DNA from: Leptolyngbyaceae cyanobacterium HOT.MB2.61
GTDB taxonomy: Bacteria > Cyanobacteriota > Cyanobacteriia > Leptolyngbyales > Leptolyngbyaceae
Direction of reading: 5' to 3'
Assembly (NCBI GenBank): GCA_023511615.1
Contig: JAIMBL010000002.1
Location: forward strand, 1 to 64,000
DNA: 64,000 bases
Numbering within the stretch: position 1 is the first letter of the stretch; every line of letters begins with the position of its first letter. The translations under genes were made by a program, and so were the position numbers. The notes under the pieces were generated by a model, which had not been told where the DNA came from, ran no database searches, and was given only the letters and a program-made list of their open reading frames with translations. This document shows positions 1-9,302 of the stretch, piece by piece.

Positions 1-442
1 GCCATCCGGGGAGAGCTATAGCAACCCTATCTGGATTGTGAGAGAGGCTGCAGAAACCTTCTCACAAAACCTCTCCATCCTCTGATTGACTGACAAATCT
101 TTCCCCTTCATCCCCCAACCCCTTCTTCTCCTTTTAGGGGATTCTATGGGAAAAGGAACTGGAGGATATGGGCAAGCCAGACGCGGCAAGGGTTTCACCG
201 ACTTTTGCGTAATGGATAGTAGAACAGGAGAGGGGTTTGGGGTGAGGGCAATTGAGGTTTGTCCGTCAATCAGGGTTTCGTCAATCGATCTGTCAAATTC
301 GCAATTTGTCAAATTCGCAATTTAAAGTTGCTCTGAAAATGCCCTCATCCCCAACCCTTCTTCCCAAACCCTTCTTCTGCAAGAGAAGAGAGCGAGATTT
401 TTATTCTTTGGAGTGCTGAAACTTCAGCATGGAGGATTGGTA
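1..442. other. Intergenic start of window, no gene seen
   Basis: No convincing coding region. The DNA is rich in C/T-tract low complexity and carries one copy of a dispersed hairpin repeat near its left end (annotated separately). A short direct duplication of a TTTGTCAAATTCGCAATTT-like phrase lies around 290-325. The stretch lies downstream of the leftward TIGR03943 gene, but I see no clear terminator hairpin with a T-run. Confidence 0.6.
15..86. repeat. Dispersed hairpin repeat, family 4, copy 1
   Basis: About 70 bp resembling 16157-16236. Both contain a CTGGAT(T/C)GTGAGA phrase, then a CTTCTCACA/CTTTCTCACA phrase about 25 bp later, then CCTCTCCAT. The GTGAGA and TCTCAC arms can pair, so the unit would form an imperfect hairpin. 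Function unknown. No target duplication is visible. Confidence 0.5.
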
Positions 443-1207
443 TTAGTAATCGTAGGGGTTCTTGGGTTCGGGAATTTCCTTAATAGATTTTGCTTCGATG
501 ACAAGCTGGCGTTTGCCTGCTAATGTTTCTGTAACCATCTGTCCCTGGATTTCCAACCAGGCATCAGGCTTATAGGTTTCACGGCTTTGCGAGAGTTTAA
601 CAGGCAGGCTAACCGGGTAAACATCGGCGGCACAACAGGTAATCACAAAGCGGGAAATGAGTAGATACTGATTGGGCAGGTGAGGGGGATAGGTTACAAA
701 TCCCTGAACCTTTGCTTTTTGACCAGTGTAGGCATCCGGTTCTGGATAAACCGTCAACGTCCGAATCCAATCGACCAGAGACTTGTCCTCTGACTTTTCG
801 GACGCCCGAAACGCCTGAGGTTTGACCCGTGTAACGGTTAAGGTATCAGCAATGCCCCGTTCGATCGCAGTCTGGCTGGCAAAAGCACGGGGGGGCACAA
901 CCATTCCCAGAATAGCGATCACCAGCAGTAGCGCACTACTCCACCCCGGCGGAAACAGCGTCAGGTGCTGGGTTACGGGTGCACCTCCCCGCACAGATGG
1001 ACGGCGTGCCTGTTGAATCAGCATCCACGCTTTCAAACCTGCCAGTACCAGAAGCGCGATCGCAGCAGCGACGGTCAGCCACATGTAGTTGGGATGGATC
1101 AGCAGGTGAAGCTTCCCATCCAGCCAGTATTTAAGGAACAGAACACCCCAGGCTGCGATCGCCAGTACATCTAACCAGGGAGCAACAGAGCGAAGGGAAC
1201 GAGACAT
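443..1207 (-). CDS. TIGR03943 family membrane protein (permease partner)
   Basis: A 254-residue protein. The N-terminal half is hydrophobic, with likely membrane helices near residues 11-31, 41-64 and 88-106. The C-terminal half is soluble and carries a phrase with adjacent cysteines (RFVITCCAADVYPV) characteristic of the TIGR03943/YcgQ group. Members of this group are typically encoded beside YraQ/DUF318-type permeases and are thought to act with them in metal or small-solute transport; the substrate is not known. Here it lies downstream of exactly such a permease on the same strand, with a 295-bp gap that holds a dispersed repeat. ATG start; no strong ribosome-binding site. Assignment to the family is fairly secure; function is inference. 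Confidence 0.85.
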   Translation of the reverse strand: MSRSLRSVAPWLDVLAIAAWGVLFLKYWLDGKLHLLIHPNYMWLTVAAAIALLVLAGLKAWMLIQQARRPSVRGGAPVTQHLTLFPPGWSSALLLVIAILGMVVPPRAFASQTAIERGIADTLTVTRVKPQAFRASEKSEDKSLVDWIRTLTVYPEPDAYTGQKAKVQGFVTYPPHLPNQYLLISRFVITCCAADVYPVSLPVKLSQSRETYKPDAWLEIQGQMVTETLAGKRQLVIEAKSIKEIPEPKNPYDY

Positions 1208-1285
1208 AGTAAGGGGGAGGGGTTAGGAGAGTTGTTAGTTGTTGGTTGTTAAGTAGCTGGGTGCAATTAAATTAAAGATGGTTTT

Positions 1286-1372
1286 GGGGGTGGAGGGGGT
1301 GAAACCCCCTGTCTGGGGGCAACGCCTCCACTTCCCCTTCTTCCAATCATCAATTATGTCTACCTACTTAGT
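1286..1372. repeat. Dispersed repeat, family 5, copy 1
   Basis: About 87 bp in the spacer between the TIGR03943 and permease genes. It shares with 15815-15897 the ordered phrases GTGAAACCCCCT / GTAAAACCCTCTT, CTGG(G/A)GGC, CCTCCACTTCCC / CCACCACTTCCC, TTATG and TACTTAG. The GC-rich half can fold. It resembles the GC-rich core of the TATAGC-ended family but has different ends. Confidence 0.5.
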
Positions 1373-1502
1373 TGTTAGTCGGGTGAGAAGAAAGGAGAGA
1401 GGTGAGGTGCGAGGGGCTGGGATTCAGGGTCTGGAAATAGGGGTTAGAGAGGGGAAAGGAAAAGGGGGACAGGCGGAGGGGTGAGGAAGGAACGAGGGAA
1501 AT

Positions 1503-2549
1503 CTAACTCACATACAAATTCACAATCAGCGTGAACAGAAAGGTTAGCTGCGCTGCTAAGGCAAACAGGTAAAAAATGGCTCTCGGTTTGAAAATGGAGA
1601 GCATCAAACCAATCCCCTTCAGGTCAATCATGGGACCAAATACGAGAAAAGCCAGAAGCGAACCTGTAGTGAACGTTGAGGCAAAGGACAGCGCAAAGAA
1701 GGAATCAACGGTGGAACAGATAGAAACAACCGCTGCCAGCAACATCATGGCCAGGATGGATGTGACTGGCCCCTGCCCTAAACTGAGGATGATGTCCCGT
1801 GGAACGAAGACCTGCACGATCGCGGCGATCGCGCTGCCCAGAATCAGCACCGCACCCAACTCCCGCATTTCCTGTACGGTGTTTTCTATCAGCAGAGTGA
1901 TCTTGTAAGATAGCGGTTTTCCTGCCGTACTGGCTGCAACCATGGTCGCCTGAAGCTCAGCCACATCCACTCGCCCCAACTGCCCTGGCTCGTTCAGCCA
2001 GTAGGTTCCAGACTGTAGGAGAGCAGGCGTAGAGGTACTGCCCTTACGTACTGATGCATTACCCTGCGCCCCTTCCCCCTTCACCGGCATTGCTCGTGCC
2101 ACTGCTGGACGCAGTAGGGGACGCAAATCTTTCTGAGCACTGAATACCCAGCCAATGATGGTCGCGATCGCCAGAGAAAAGCCAACTCGCATGAACACAA
2201 TTTCAGGCTGGTCTCGAAAAGCTGTCCAGGTCGCCCAAATAACCACAGGATTAATCGTGGGTGCTGCCAGCAAGAAGCCAATTGCGACCGAAGACGGCAC
2301 TCCCTGCATCAGCAGGCGGCGGGCAACAGGCACATTCCCACACTCACACACGGGAAACAAACATCCAATGCAGCTTCCAACCAGAGCCCCCAACAGCGGA
2401 TTTTTCGGCATCCAGCGGACTAACTTGCGCTCATCGACAAAAAACAGAAGAACCCCAGAAAACAGCACTCCCAAAAGCAGAAACGGGAATGCCTCCACTA
2501 GCAAACTCAGAAATAGCGTGAACGCACTGTTTAGTTGATTTAGATTCAT
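1503..2549 (-). CDS. YraQ/DUF318-type permease
   Basis: A 348-residue polytopic membrane protein of the UPF0718/YraQ permease family. The N-terminal membrane segment is followed by the signature GCLFPVCECGNVPVARRL, whose cysteines and small residues are conserved in this family. Further helices fill the first ~130 and last ~130 residues, separated by a charged, poorly conserved loop. Family members are associated with export or import of metals, metalloids or small compounds; substrate unknown. The ATG at 2549 is chosen over a TTG at 2573 because AGGA precedes it by five bases. The TIGR03943 gene downstream on the same strand is its usual partner. Confidence 0.88.
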   Translation of the reverse strand: MNLNQLNSAFTLFLSLLVEAFPFLLLGVLFSGVLLFFVDERKLVRWMPKNPLLGALVGSCIGCLFPVCECGNVPVARRLLMQGVPSSVAIGFLLAAPTINPVVIWATWTAFRDQPEIVFMRVGFSLAIATIIGWVFSAQKDLRPLLRPAVARAMPVKGEGAQGNASVRKGSTSTPALLQSGTYWLNEPGQLGRVDVAELQATMVAASTAGKPLSYKITLLIENTVQEMRELGAVLILGSAIAAIVQVFVPRDIILSLGQGPVTSILAMMLLAAVVSICSTVDSFFALSFASTFTTGSLLAFLVFGPMIDLKGIGLMLSIFKPRAIFYLFALAAQLTFLFTLIVNLYVS

Positions 2550-2958
2550 GCATCCTGCGATCGCATCATCCAAGTCATTCTAATGCTTAAGTTGTGCCTT
2601 AAAGTTGTGCCTTATTTTTATTTGTGACACTGTACGCTGTTCATGATGGCTACTTAATTTGAGGTTTTGTAAATAAAATCGCAACAAAAGGGAGAAATAA
2701 ATGAGTTCAGTAGGGCACTCGGTATAAACAACTATAATACCAAGCTCAAAGTCCCTACTCGGTTGATAAGTAATGGTGAAACTATCCTGGGAGAGATGGG
2801 CAATCAAATTTGGGTACGTTATATTAGCTACGAAACCTGATCTGGGGCTCTACGAGCATTAGCCTGCGACTGTTTTTGAAATAGCAGTTTACAGCAACAG
2901 ATTGGTTTAGATTTAGCTCAGTGCTTCTGCAATGATTCAGCAGAAACTTTATCAAGTG
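2550..2958. other. Divergent intergenic region upstream of permease and riboswitch
   Basis: About 400 bp, more AT-rich than its neighbours, between the leftward permease gene and the rightward riboswitch/stress gene. It must hold promoters for both units, but I cannot place a convincing -35/-10 pair. A leftward frame of 75 codons at 2580-2807 has no family features and no good start and is not accepted as a gene. Confidence 0.5.
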
Positions 2959-3110
2959 GGTAGCCTAATCTGAATTCATTTCGACTGTGAAATGCGTCTG
3001 AAAAGATTCAGAGCGGAGGAACCAAATTCCAGGGGCTAATCTCAGGATGGCTGAGAGAGACACCTTCCAGTCTTAGCCCGTCAGCTAACTCCGTCGGCAA
3101 TGGGAGGAGT
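2959..3110 (+). ncRNA. Cyclic di-AMP riboswitch (ydaO/yuaA class)
   Basis: The 152-nt stretch follows the known ydaO/yuaA (RF00379) core in order: GCC-TAATCTGA at the 5' base; a variable hairpin; AGAGCGGAGGAACC; GGGGCTAATCTC; a second variable hairpin (CTC...GAG); ACCTTCC; then the hallmark TTAGCCCGTCAGCTAACTCC and the closing CGTCGGCAATGGGAGG. GCC at the start can pair with GGC near the end to close P1. The class binds cyclic di-AMP, a signal of potassium, osmotic and wall stress, and usually turns genes off when bound. It lies about 130 bases before the universal stress protein start on the same strand, so that gene is the likely target. Recognition is by sequence only; a covariance-model search would settle it. 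Confidence 0.88.
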
Positions 3111-3156
3111 ACCCAAGACTATGGCTCTTGCAGCATTGGTCATTGGTGTCTCCGGG

Positions 3157-3190
3157 AAGACAAAAATCCTCCAGGAGGATTCTTGTGTCT
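3157..3190 (+). terminator. Candidate expression-platform hairpin
   Basis: AATCCT-CCAGG-AGGATT forms a perfect six-pair stem with a five-base loop, extendable by GACA(A)A...TTGTGTC on either side. It lies between the c-di-AMP aptamer and the stress-protein start. The following bases (CTTGTGTCTG) are only weakly T-rich, so it is not a canonical intrinsic terminator. It may still be the switching hairpin. Confidence 0.45.
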
Positions 3191-3238
3191 GTGCCTGACC
3201 CACCTCTCCCTGCTCCTTATCATCTGAGAGGTTGAAAC

Positions 3239-3901
3239 GTGAACACTTTATCAATGCTTGCCCGTCTTGAAGGTGCCCTGGGGCGCAATGATTTAGCTAA
3301 ACGCATGATTCTTATTCCCCAGAGACCTGGAGTCGAAGCACAATCAACTCAGGACTTGAATTTTGTAGTGGGGTATAACGGTTCGCCCAAAAGTCAAACA
3401 GCTCTAGACCTGACGCTATGGATTGCCCATCAAACACGGCTTGCCACCCAACAGCAGGTCACTGTTCAAGTCGTATATGTGGTTGATTGGGAGGATGAAT
3501 GCGGACAGTCGCCCATGCGTAAAGCGTCGGCAGTTGGGGTGGGTAATCATCTCGAAATAGGAAACTCTCGGCGGACATCAACCCATCGTTTGCTTGGAGG
3601 AGCGATCGCCGAACTACACTCCCCATCCGAACTTCTGAGAACCCAGCAATCCTGTCAGATTGAGCAGTTTGAGCAGGCAGACCGCATTCTCTGGCAGGCC
3701 CGCCACTTGGCGGATGAATGGCGTGGTTCCCTTGAAACCCATCTGCGATTTGGGCGGGTTGCGGAGGAACTGCGCAGTGTGGTGGAAGCCGAATCAGCAG
3801 CGCTCCTGCTTTTGGGCTGTGAATCGGTTGAGAATCCATTAATAGCACATCTGGGAAATGACTTTCCCTGTCCAGTATTGGGGATTCCGCCTGCCCTGTA
3901 G
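3239..3901 (+). CDS. Universal stress protein (UspA family)
   Basis: A 220-residue protein with the UspA alpha/beta fold signature: [20 protein letters not shown] near residues 41-60 (first strand and helix), [11 protein letters not shown] (second strand), and [10 protein letters not shown]...[12 protein letters not shown] at the C-terminus (last strands). It is longer than the usual 140-160 residues because of an N-terminal extension of about 40 residues and a polar insert around 85-125. The classical GxxG(x9)G(S/T) ATP loop is degenerate, so nucleotide binding is uncertain. It starts at GTG, preceded by GAGAGG at a suitable distance. The upstream c-di-AMP riboswitch suggests control by c-di-AMP. 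Its 3' end faces the M48 gene with only 17 bases between. Confidence 0.85.
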   Translation: MNTLSMLARLEGALGRNDLAKRMILIPQRPGVEAQSTQDLNFVVGYNGSPKSQTALDLTLWIAHQTRLATQQQVTVQVVYVVDWEDECGQSPMRKASAVGVGNHLEIGNSRRTSTHRLLGGAIAELHSPSELLRTQQSCQIEQFEQADRILWQARHLADEWRGSLETHLRFGRVAEELRSVVEAESAALLLLGCESVENPLIAHLGNDFPCPVLGIPPAL

Positions 3902-3918
3902 GGGGAAACGGCAGACGA

Positions 3919-4902
3919 TTAGCCACCTCGTTTGATGCGATCAATTTCCCGCTGAAGCTCTTCGATTTGGCGACGTAAGTCGTCAACTTCGGCTGGGGTT
4001 TCAGCGGCATTTGATGCGGATTTTGCCTCAACTTCTATTGAGCCTTCTGCTCCAGCGCGGGGGTAATTTCCTGCTTTAATTTGACGGTATTCCTCAGAAA
4101 CAGCCCATTCCCGTAGATAAATCGCCCGTTCCACCGTAAAGGGATGGGTTAAAAAGATTCCCTGGGAGAGATTGTTATAGAGCAAAAACTTGTAAATCTG
4201 GTTGAGTCCGTCCTGATCCAGCTCCTGGTAATGCTGAGATTGGCGCATAAACTCATCCAGGCTTAGCTCGTGGGCATAACGGCTGCTGCCTCCCGCCATT
4301 TTCATCATAGAGTGCATTACTGGATCCAGCTCATCCATGACCAGCAGAGAGGCGCGATCGGCAGAGAGTTCTGCTTTGCGTAGCCACTCATAAAACGCTA
4401 TCAGGAGTCCTGTTGTAATCAGTTCACTCAATCCAAAGGTCATTCTGGATAATCCAGAAACAGCGAACATTGTCCAGGTCGCCATCTGAATCAACACGGA
4501 GTGACCACACTTGATGTGCCCAAGCTCGTGGGCAATTATGGATCGCAATTCCGCCTCACTTAATAAATCCAGTAGTCCACTGTTGATTGTGAGACAGGGG
4601 TAATCCTGCCCCAGCGCGAACGCATTCGCCAGCGGGTTTTGAGAGATAAAAAGACTGGGCTCCGGATAGATATCCAGATCCCGCAAACATTCTCGAAAAA
4701 TCTGATAAACGCTGGCACATTGCCGGGGGCCGACGTGAATGCTGTTGCCCATTTGAAAGACAAACTGGGGACGTTCCGCCAGAAATTCCACAAACTTTCG
4801 AGCAACAAGATCAAACCCTGGCACTCCCCGTAACGTCTGCTCTGCCTGACGATCAAGGGGGTGCCGAAAAGCGGTGCTTGAAATTCCAGGATAGGTGGGC
4901 AT
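3919..4902 (-). CDS. M48 family zinc metalloprotease
   Basis: A 327-residue peptidase of the M48 (HtpX/Ste24-like) family. The zinc motif HELGH lies in IIAHELGHIKCGH near residue 147, and the third ligand region is AELSADRAS about 50 residues on, after a hydrophobic stretch (ATWTMFAVSGL...TTGLLIAF) that may touch the membrane. The C-terminus from about residue 300 is a charged heptad-like coil (VDDLRRQIEELQREIDRI). Proteins of this kind take part in quality control of membrane or secreted proteins; the target here is unknown. GGAG seven bases before the ATG supports the start. Confidence 0.9.
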   Translation of the reverse strand: MPTYPGISSTAFRHPLDRQAEQTLRGVPGFDLVARKFVEFLAERPQFVFQMGNSIHVGPRQCASVYQIFRECLRDLDIYPEPSLFISQNPLANAFALGQDYPCLTINSGLLDLLSEAELRSIIAHELGHIKCGHSVLIQMATWTMFAVSGLSRMTFGLSELITTGLLIAFYEWLRKAELSADRASLLVMDELDPVMHSMMKMAGGSSRYAHELSLDEFMRQSQHYQELDQDGLNQIYKFLLYNNLSQGIFLTHPFTVERAIYLREWAVSEEYRQIKAGNYPRAGAEGSIEVEAKSASNAAETPAEVDDLRRQIEELQREIDRIKRGG

Positions 4903-4971
4903 AGGTAAGCTCCATCAAGGCAAAGGAAGTTGGGAAAGACAGGGGGGCGAAAGGTAAGCCCTGCGGCAGGT

Positions 4972-6039
4972 TTATTGGCTGATCAACTCACTTGGGCATA
5001 ATCGCGCAACAGTGCCGTAGTAGACCAGCACTGCATGGGTAGTCGCTGTACAGAGGTCTCGTGCAATCGTCTTTTGCTCCTGCTCTTTCTGGGTAACCGT
5101 TAATTGGTTCCCCAGCAAACCCGCCAACAAGCCCCGTTGCCGGCTGACCTGCACTACTTGATAATCGTCGCCAACTTTTGCTCGCTTTGCCAGGTCTGCA
5201 ATCGCCTCATCCCGGCTCCTTGTCCCATCAATGAGCTTAAACTCCTGGGCTGTTTTGTTATCAAAAATCATCGCTCCCATCTGGTCGCGGATCTGCTTTT
5301 CACTGATGTTTCGTGCCCTGGCAACTCGGTTCACAAAGTTGTTGTACTCATTATTGACACCCTGGCGCAGCACCCGTAGTTCTTCTTCTGTGGGTTTGCG
5401 GAAAGGATTCCCCAAATCCTTACCTCGTCCCGCAGAAATAACCGTTCGTTGAATGCCCTTGCGAGTCGTAATCCCCTGCCCCAGCAGCCCGCCATCCACC
5501 GCCACAGGTTCATCATAGTAAGTTAACGCTGCACCAATGACGCCAATACTGCCAATCGAGCTGCCCGGAGCCGCATAAATTACATCCGCGCCTACCATCG
5601 ACATTACGCCACCTGACGCAGACAGTCCTTCAACGTAGCCAACGACTGGCTGTTTTGTCGATTTCCGATAGTTTACCAGAGCGTTGTAGATGGCATCGGA
5701 GCCAACCACCGTTCCTCCCGGTGTCGAAAGCCGCAGGAAAATTCCCTTGACCCGCTTGTCTTCGCTGATACGTTCTAAAAGTCTTTCAATCTGATAACCA
5801 TAAGTAACTTCGCCCCCTGTTAGTTCAGAAATTCCTCCCGATGGACTGTTGAGAATCACTCCGTTGATCTGAAGCTCCAACAGTCGGTTCTGGCTAGTTC
5901 TTTTGCCTTCTACAAACTTAAAGTTGAGTGGGTCTTCTGGCTCAAAGCTCTCCCCTTTTTGCTGCCCGCAGGATGCAAACGACAGTCCGATCAGAAGACC
6001 CACCAATCCTGCCAGCGCATATTTCCAGGCCTGCCTCAT
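4972..6039 (-). CDS. sppA: Signal peptide peptidase SppA
   Basis: A 355-residue S49 serine peptidase that degrades leftover signal peptides at the membrane; cyanobacterial homologues are linked to thylakoid antenna turnover in high light. The N-terminus is a hydrophobic segment ending FASCGQQ, which could be a signal anchor or a lipobox. The catalytic serine is Ser142 in GLSASGGVMS and the general-base lysine is Lys207 in GRGKDLGNPF, matching the short bacterial SppA layout. After the core there is a tail with a Cys-containing hydrophobic run (TATTHAVLVYYGTVARLC) that I do not recognise. It is divergent from map across a ~145 bp spacer. Confidence 0.9.
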   Translation of the reverse strand: MRQAWKYALAGLVGLLIGLSFASCGQQKGESFEPEDPLNFKFVEGKRTSQNRLLELQINGVILNSPSGGISELTGGEVTYGYQIERLLERISEDKRVKGIFLRLSTPGGTVVGSDAIYNALVNYRKSTKQPVVGYVEGLSASGGVMSMVGADVIYAAPGSSIGSIGVIGAALTYYDEPVAVDGGLLGQGITTRKGIQRTVISAGRGKDLGNPFRKPTEEELRVLRQGVNNEYNNFVNRVARARNISEKQIRDQMGAMIFDNKTAQEFKLIDGTRSRDEAIADLAKRAKVGDDYQVVQVSRQRGLLAGLLGNQLTVTQKEQEQKTIARDLCTATTHAVLVYYGTVARLCPSELISQ

Positions 6040-6185
6040 AGGGAAACTCCTACAACGGTTAGCAACGCCGTCATATTAAGCGAATGTGTGTTGAAATTGC
6101 ATGCCATTCTGGGAATTCCAGGTATGGAAAAGATTTACGTTACTCTTATAAAAGTGACGGATCAAACTTCAGCTTCAGGATAAAC

Positions 6186-7010
6186 ATGAACCTTATCAGT
6201 CAGTTGCTTAGTCCATCTGCTCTGCCTGCACTCGGACGGAGAAATCGGGGGATTGAAATCAAATCTGCTCGGGAAATTGAGGTTATGCGGCAGGCAGCGA
6301 AAATTGTGGCGACGGTGCTGAAAGAGATTTCTGAGCTGGTTGAGCCGGGTATGACAACTGCGGATCTAGATGCCCATGCAGAAAAGCGAATTCGGGAAAT
6401 GGGTGCTACTCCCAGTTTTAAGGGCTACCACGGGTTCCCGGCTTCGATTTGTGCCTGCCTCAATCACGAAGTTGTACACGGCATTCCCAACCGGAAGAAG
6501 GTGATCCGCGAAGGGGATGTGCTGAAAGTGGATACAGGTGCTTACTTTGAAGGCTTTCATGGCGACTCCTGCATCACGATCGCCGTTGGCAGGGTTATTC
6601 CCGAAGCAGCCCGGCTCATTCAAGTGGCTGAAGAAGCTCTCTACAAAGGCATTGCCAGGGTGAAAGCGGGTGCATTTTTAATGGACCTGGCCGGGGCGAT
6701 CGAAGATCACGTGAAAGCAAATGGCTTCACTGTAGTCGAGGACTATACCGGGCATGGGGTTGGGCGCAACCTGCACGAAGAGCCCTCAGTGTTCAACTTC
6801 CGCACCCACTCCTTACCTAATGTGAAGTTGAAGGCTGGGATGACACTGGCAATCGAACCCATTGTGAACGCAGGCTCTAAAGTGACCCGCACCCTCCACG
6901 ATCGCTGGACCGTTGTCACCGTAGACAATTCTCTCTCCGCTCAGTTCGAACACACCGTCCTGGTCACCGAAGACGGCTACGAAATTCTGACCGATCGAAC
7001 CAGGATTTGA
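6186..7010 (+). CDS. map: Methionine aminopeptidase type I
   Basis: A 274-residue M24 metallopeptidase that removes initiator methionine from nascent proteins. The ligand set is visible in order: the His in NHEVVHGIP; the aspartates in [14 protein letters not shown]; the His in [17 protein letters not shown]; and the glutamates in [10 protein letters not shown] and [14 protein letters not shown]. The first ~25 residues ([18 protein letters not shown]) are an extension before the pita-bread fold, as in several cyanobacterial paralogues. The ATG at 6186, with AGGA just upstream, is preferred over earlier in-frame starts that would add 34 unconserved residues. It ends 11 bases before the convergent fabG. 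Confidence 0.94.
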   Translation: MNLISQLLSPSALPALGRRNRGIEIKSAREIEVMRQAAKIVATVLKEISELVEPGMTTADLDAHAEKRIREMGATPSFKGYHGFPASICACLNHEVVHGIPNRKKVIREGDVLKVDTGAYFEGFHGDSCITIAVGRVIPEAARLIQVAEEALYKGIARVKAGAFLMDLAGAIEDHVKANGFTVVEDYTGHGVGRNLHEEPSVFNFRTHSLPNVKLKAGMTLAIEPIVNAGSKVTRTLHDRWTVVTVDNSLSAQFEHTVLVTEDGYEILTDRTRI

Positions 7011-7021
7011 TCTCAGAATCT

Positions 7022-7984
<963 letters not shown>

Positions 7985-8135
7985 TCAACTCAGAACTCAA
8001 AACTCAAACATAGTCCCTGGTCTTCAGCTTCTGGCCCCTATTCTTCCCCCTCGCCCTCTCCTGTTCCAATTTATTAAGAGAAGGGCCGATCGCATAGAAG
8101 GAATCTTTATCTGCTGTCACAATGATGGGCAAGGC

Positions 8136-9092
8136 ATGACATCAATTAATGAGCTGATTTTTAGCGAGAAGTTTGCTATGCCGAATAATCCACTGTTTTA
8201 TCCATTGAGTGACCAGGTTAAAGCGGGGGATTTTCGTGACCAGGTTCAGTTGGCGCTGGCGATCGCCGATGTCACCATGCTCAAATCCCTCCTAGTGAAC
8301 TGCATTCCACCGATCGCTGAGCAACGGCACTTGAAAACCATTTCAACCGAGGTTGGCGTTCCCACCGATCATCAGCAGGCGGCAGATGGCATCCTTCACA
8401 TTGAAGTCATTAAATGCGTACCGGCAGACCCTCCCCAGCCAGTGGAGCTTAAACCAGGCACCGGCGGATGGACCCGCGAAAGCCGCGAACTGGCCAGGCT
8501 AACCCGGCACGAATCTGAAATGCAGACACTGGGACAAAACCTTGCCCTTGCACCCACCATCTCGCTGCTGGCCGAGTCAGGATTTACACCTAAACAGGTG
8601 GAAGATATCCTGCGGTTGCCCCACGATGCCTGGTATAAGTCCTGGTGGTATGCGGTCGATCAAAACGGTAACTTTACCATTCCCTTTCTGCGTCATATTC
8701 GTACCCTGCACTATCCAGATGGAACCCTCACAATTCAATACAGGGATTTTTTCGACCAAGAAAAACCCGTTTGCTTCGCTAAACTGACTCAAAGGGTTTT
8801 GGTTTTCATTAAACCGGATGGTCAGGGATTTGGAGAAACCCTCAAACAGATTAACTACCAGCGACAAACTTTGGGCATTTACCAGGCCATTTTAATTTGC
8901 AATACCATCTCTGAATTGGAAGCGCGGGGATGCATTAACCAGGGCATTAGCTTATATCCGGCTGTGGAACTGGTGCTGCCAACCCGCTCAGACTGTGCCC
9001 ACTGCGGGCGAAAGGAATGTGTAATGAATGGGCGGGAAAATTCCCCAGTTGCAATGTGTTACGGCTTTTTGCCAGAAAGTGAATTTGTTTAA
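8136..9092 (+). CDS. Conserved protein with C-terminal Cys cluster, before rubredoxin
   Basis: A protein of about 318 residues that I cannot name. The body contains segments such as [35 protein letters not shown] and a [18 protein letters not shown] stretch, with no clear enzyme motif. The last 35 residues hold four cysteines spaced C-x2-C-x4-C-x11-C (in [15 protein letters not shown]...AMCYG), suggesting a bound metal or iron-sulfur site. Fourteen bases later a rubredoxin gene starts on the same strand, so the two are probably co-transcribed and may work together in electron transfer (inference). Start uncertain: ATG 8136 is used, but ATG 8178, with GAGAAG upstream, is equally good. Confidence 0.75.
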   Translation: MTSINELIFSEKFAMPNNPLFYPLSDQVKAGDFRDQVQLALAIADVTMLKSLLVNCIPPIAEQRHLKTISTEVGVPTDHQQAADGILHIEVIKCVPADPPQPVELKPGTGGWTRESRELARLTRHESEMQTLGQNLALAPTISLLAESGFTPKQVEDILRLPHDAWYKSWWYAVDQNGNFTIPFLRHIRTLHYPDGTLTIQYRDFFDQEKPVCFAKLTQRVLVFIKPDGQGFGETLKQINYQRQTLGIYQAILICNTISELEARGCINQGISLYPAVELVLPTRSDCAHCGRKECVMNGRENSPVAMCYGFLPESEFV

Positions 9093-9106
9093 GCAAGTGG
9101 CGAACT

Positions 9107-9271
9107 ATGCGATACATCTGCTCAGTCTGCGGATACATTTATGACCCGGAAGAAGGGGACCCGGATGGCGGTATTGAGCCAGGTACGCCATTTGAAGCCA
9201 TCCCTGATGATTGGGTCTGTCCTGTCTGTGGAGCCAGTAAGGAGCAGTTTGAGCCAGAACAAATGGCCTGA
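9107..9271 (+). CDS. Rubredoxin
   Basis: A 54-residue rubredoxin, read directly from the sequence: [19 protein letters not shown] at the start and [17 protein letters not shown] at the end. The two C-x2-C-G knuckles (Cys5/Cys8 and Cys38/Cys41) hold one Fe, and the aromatic residues Tyr3, Tyr11 and Trp36 are in their usual places. It lacks the C-terminal membrane helix of RubA, the thylakoid rubredoxin required for photosystem assembly, so it is more likely a soluble electron carrier. It is the second gene of a pair with the upstream Cys-cluster protein; its redox partner is unknown. Confidence 0.96.
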   Translation: MRYICSVCGYIYDPEEGDPDGGIEPGTPFEAIPDDWVCPVCGASKEQFEPEQMA

Positions 9272-9302
9272 GAATTGGTAATGATTCGATTTTTCTTCTC
9301 CC

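Noticed and set aside
86..325. Open frames on both strands near the window start
   Set aside because: They run through pyrimidine-rich low-complexity and repeat DNA and show no protein-like conservation pattern.
2580..2807. Leftward 75-codon frame upstream of the permease
   Set aside because: No domain, no ribosome-binding site, composition like the surrounding AT-rich spacer.
3459..4031. 190-codon minus-strand frame
   Set aside because: Antisense to the universal stress protein gene and overlapping the M48 gene end.
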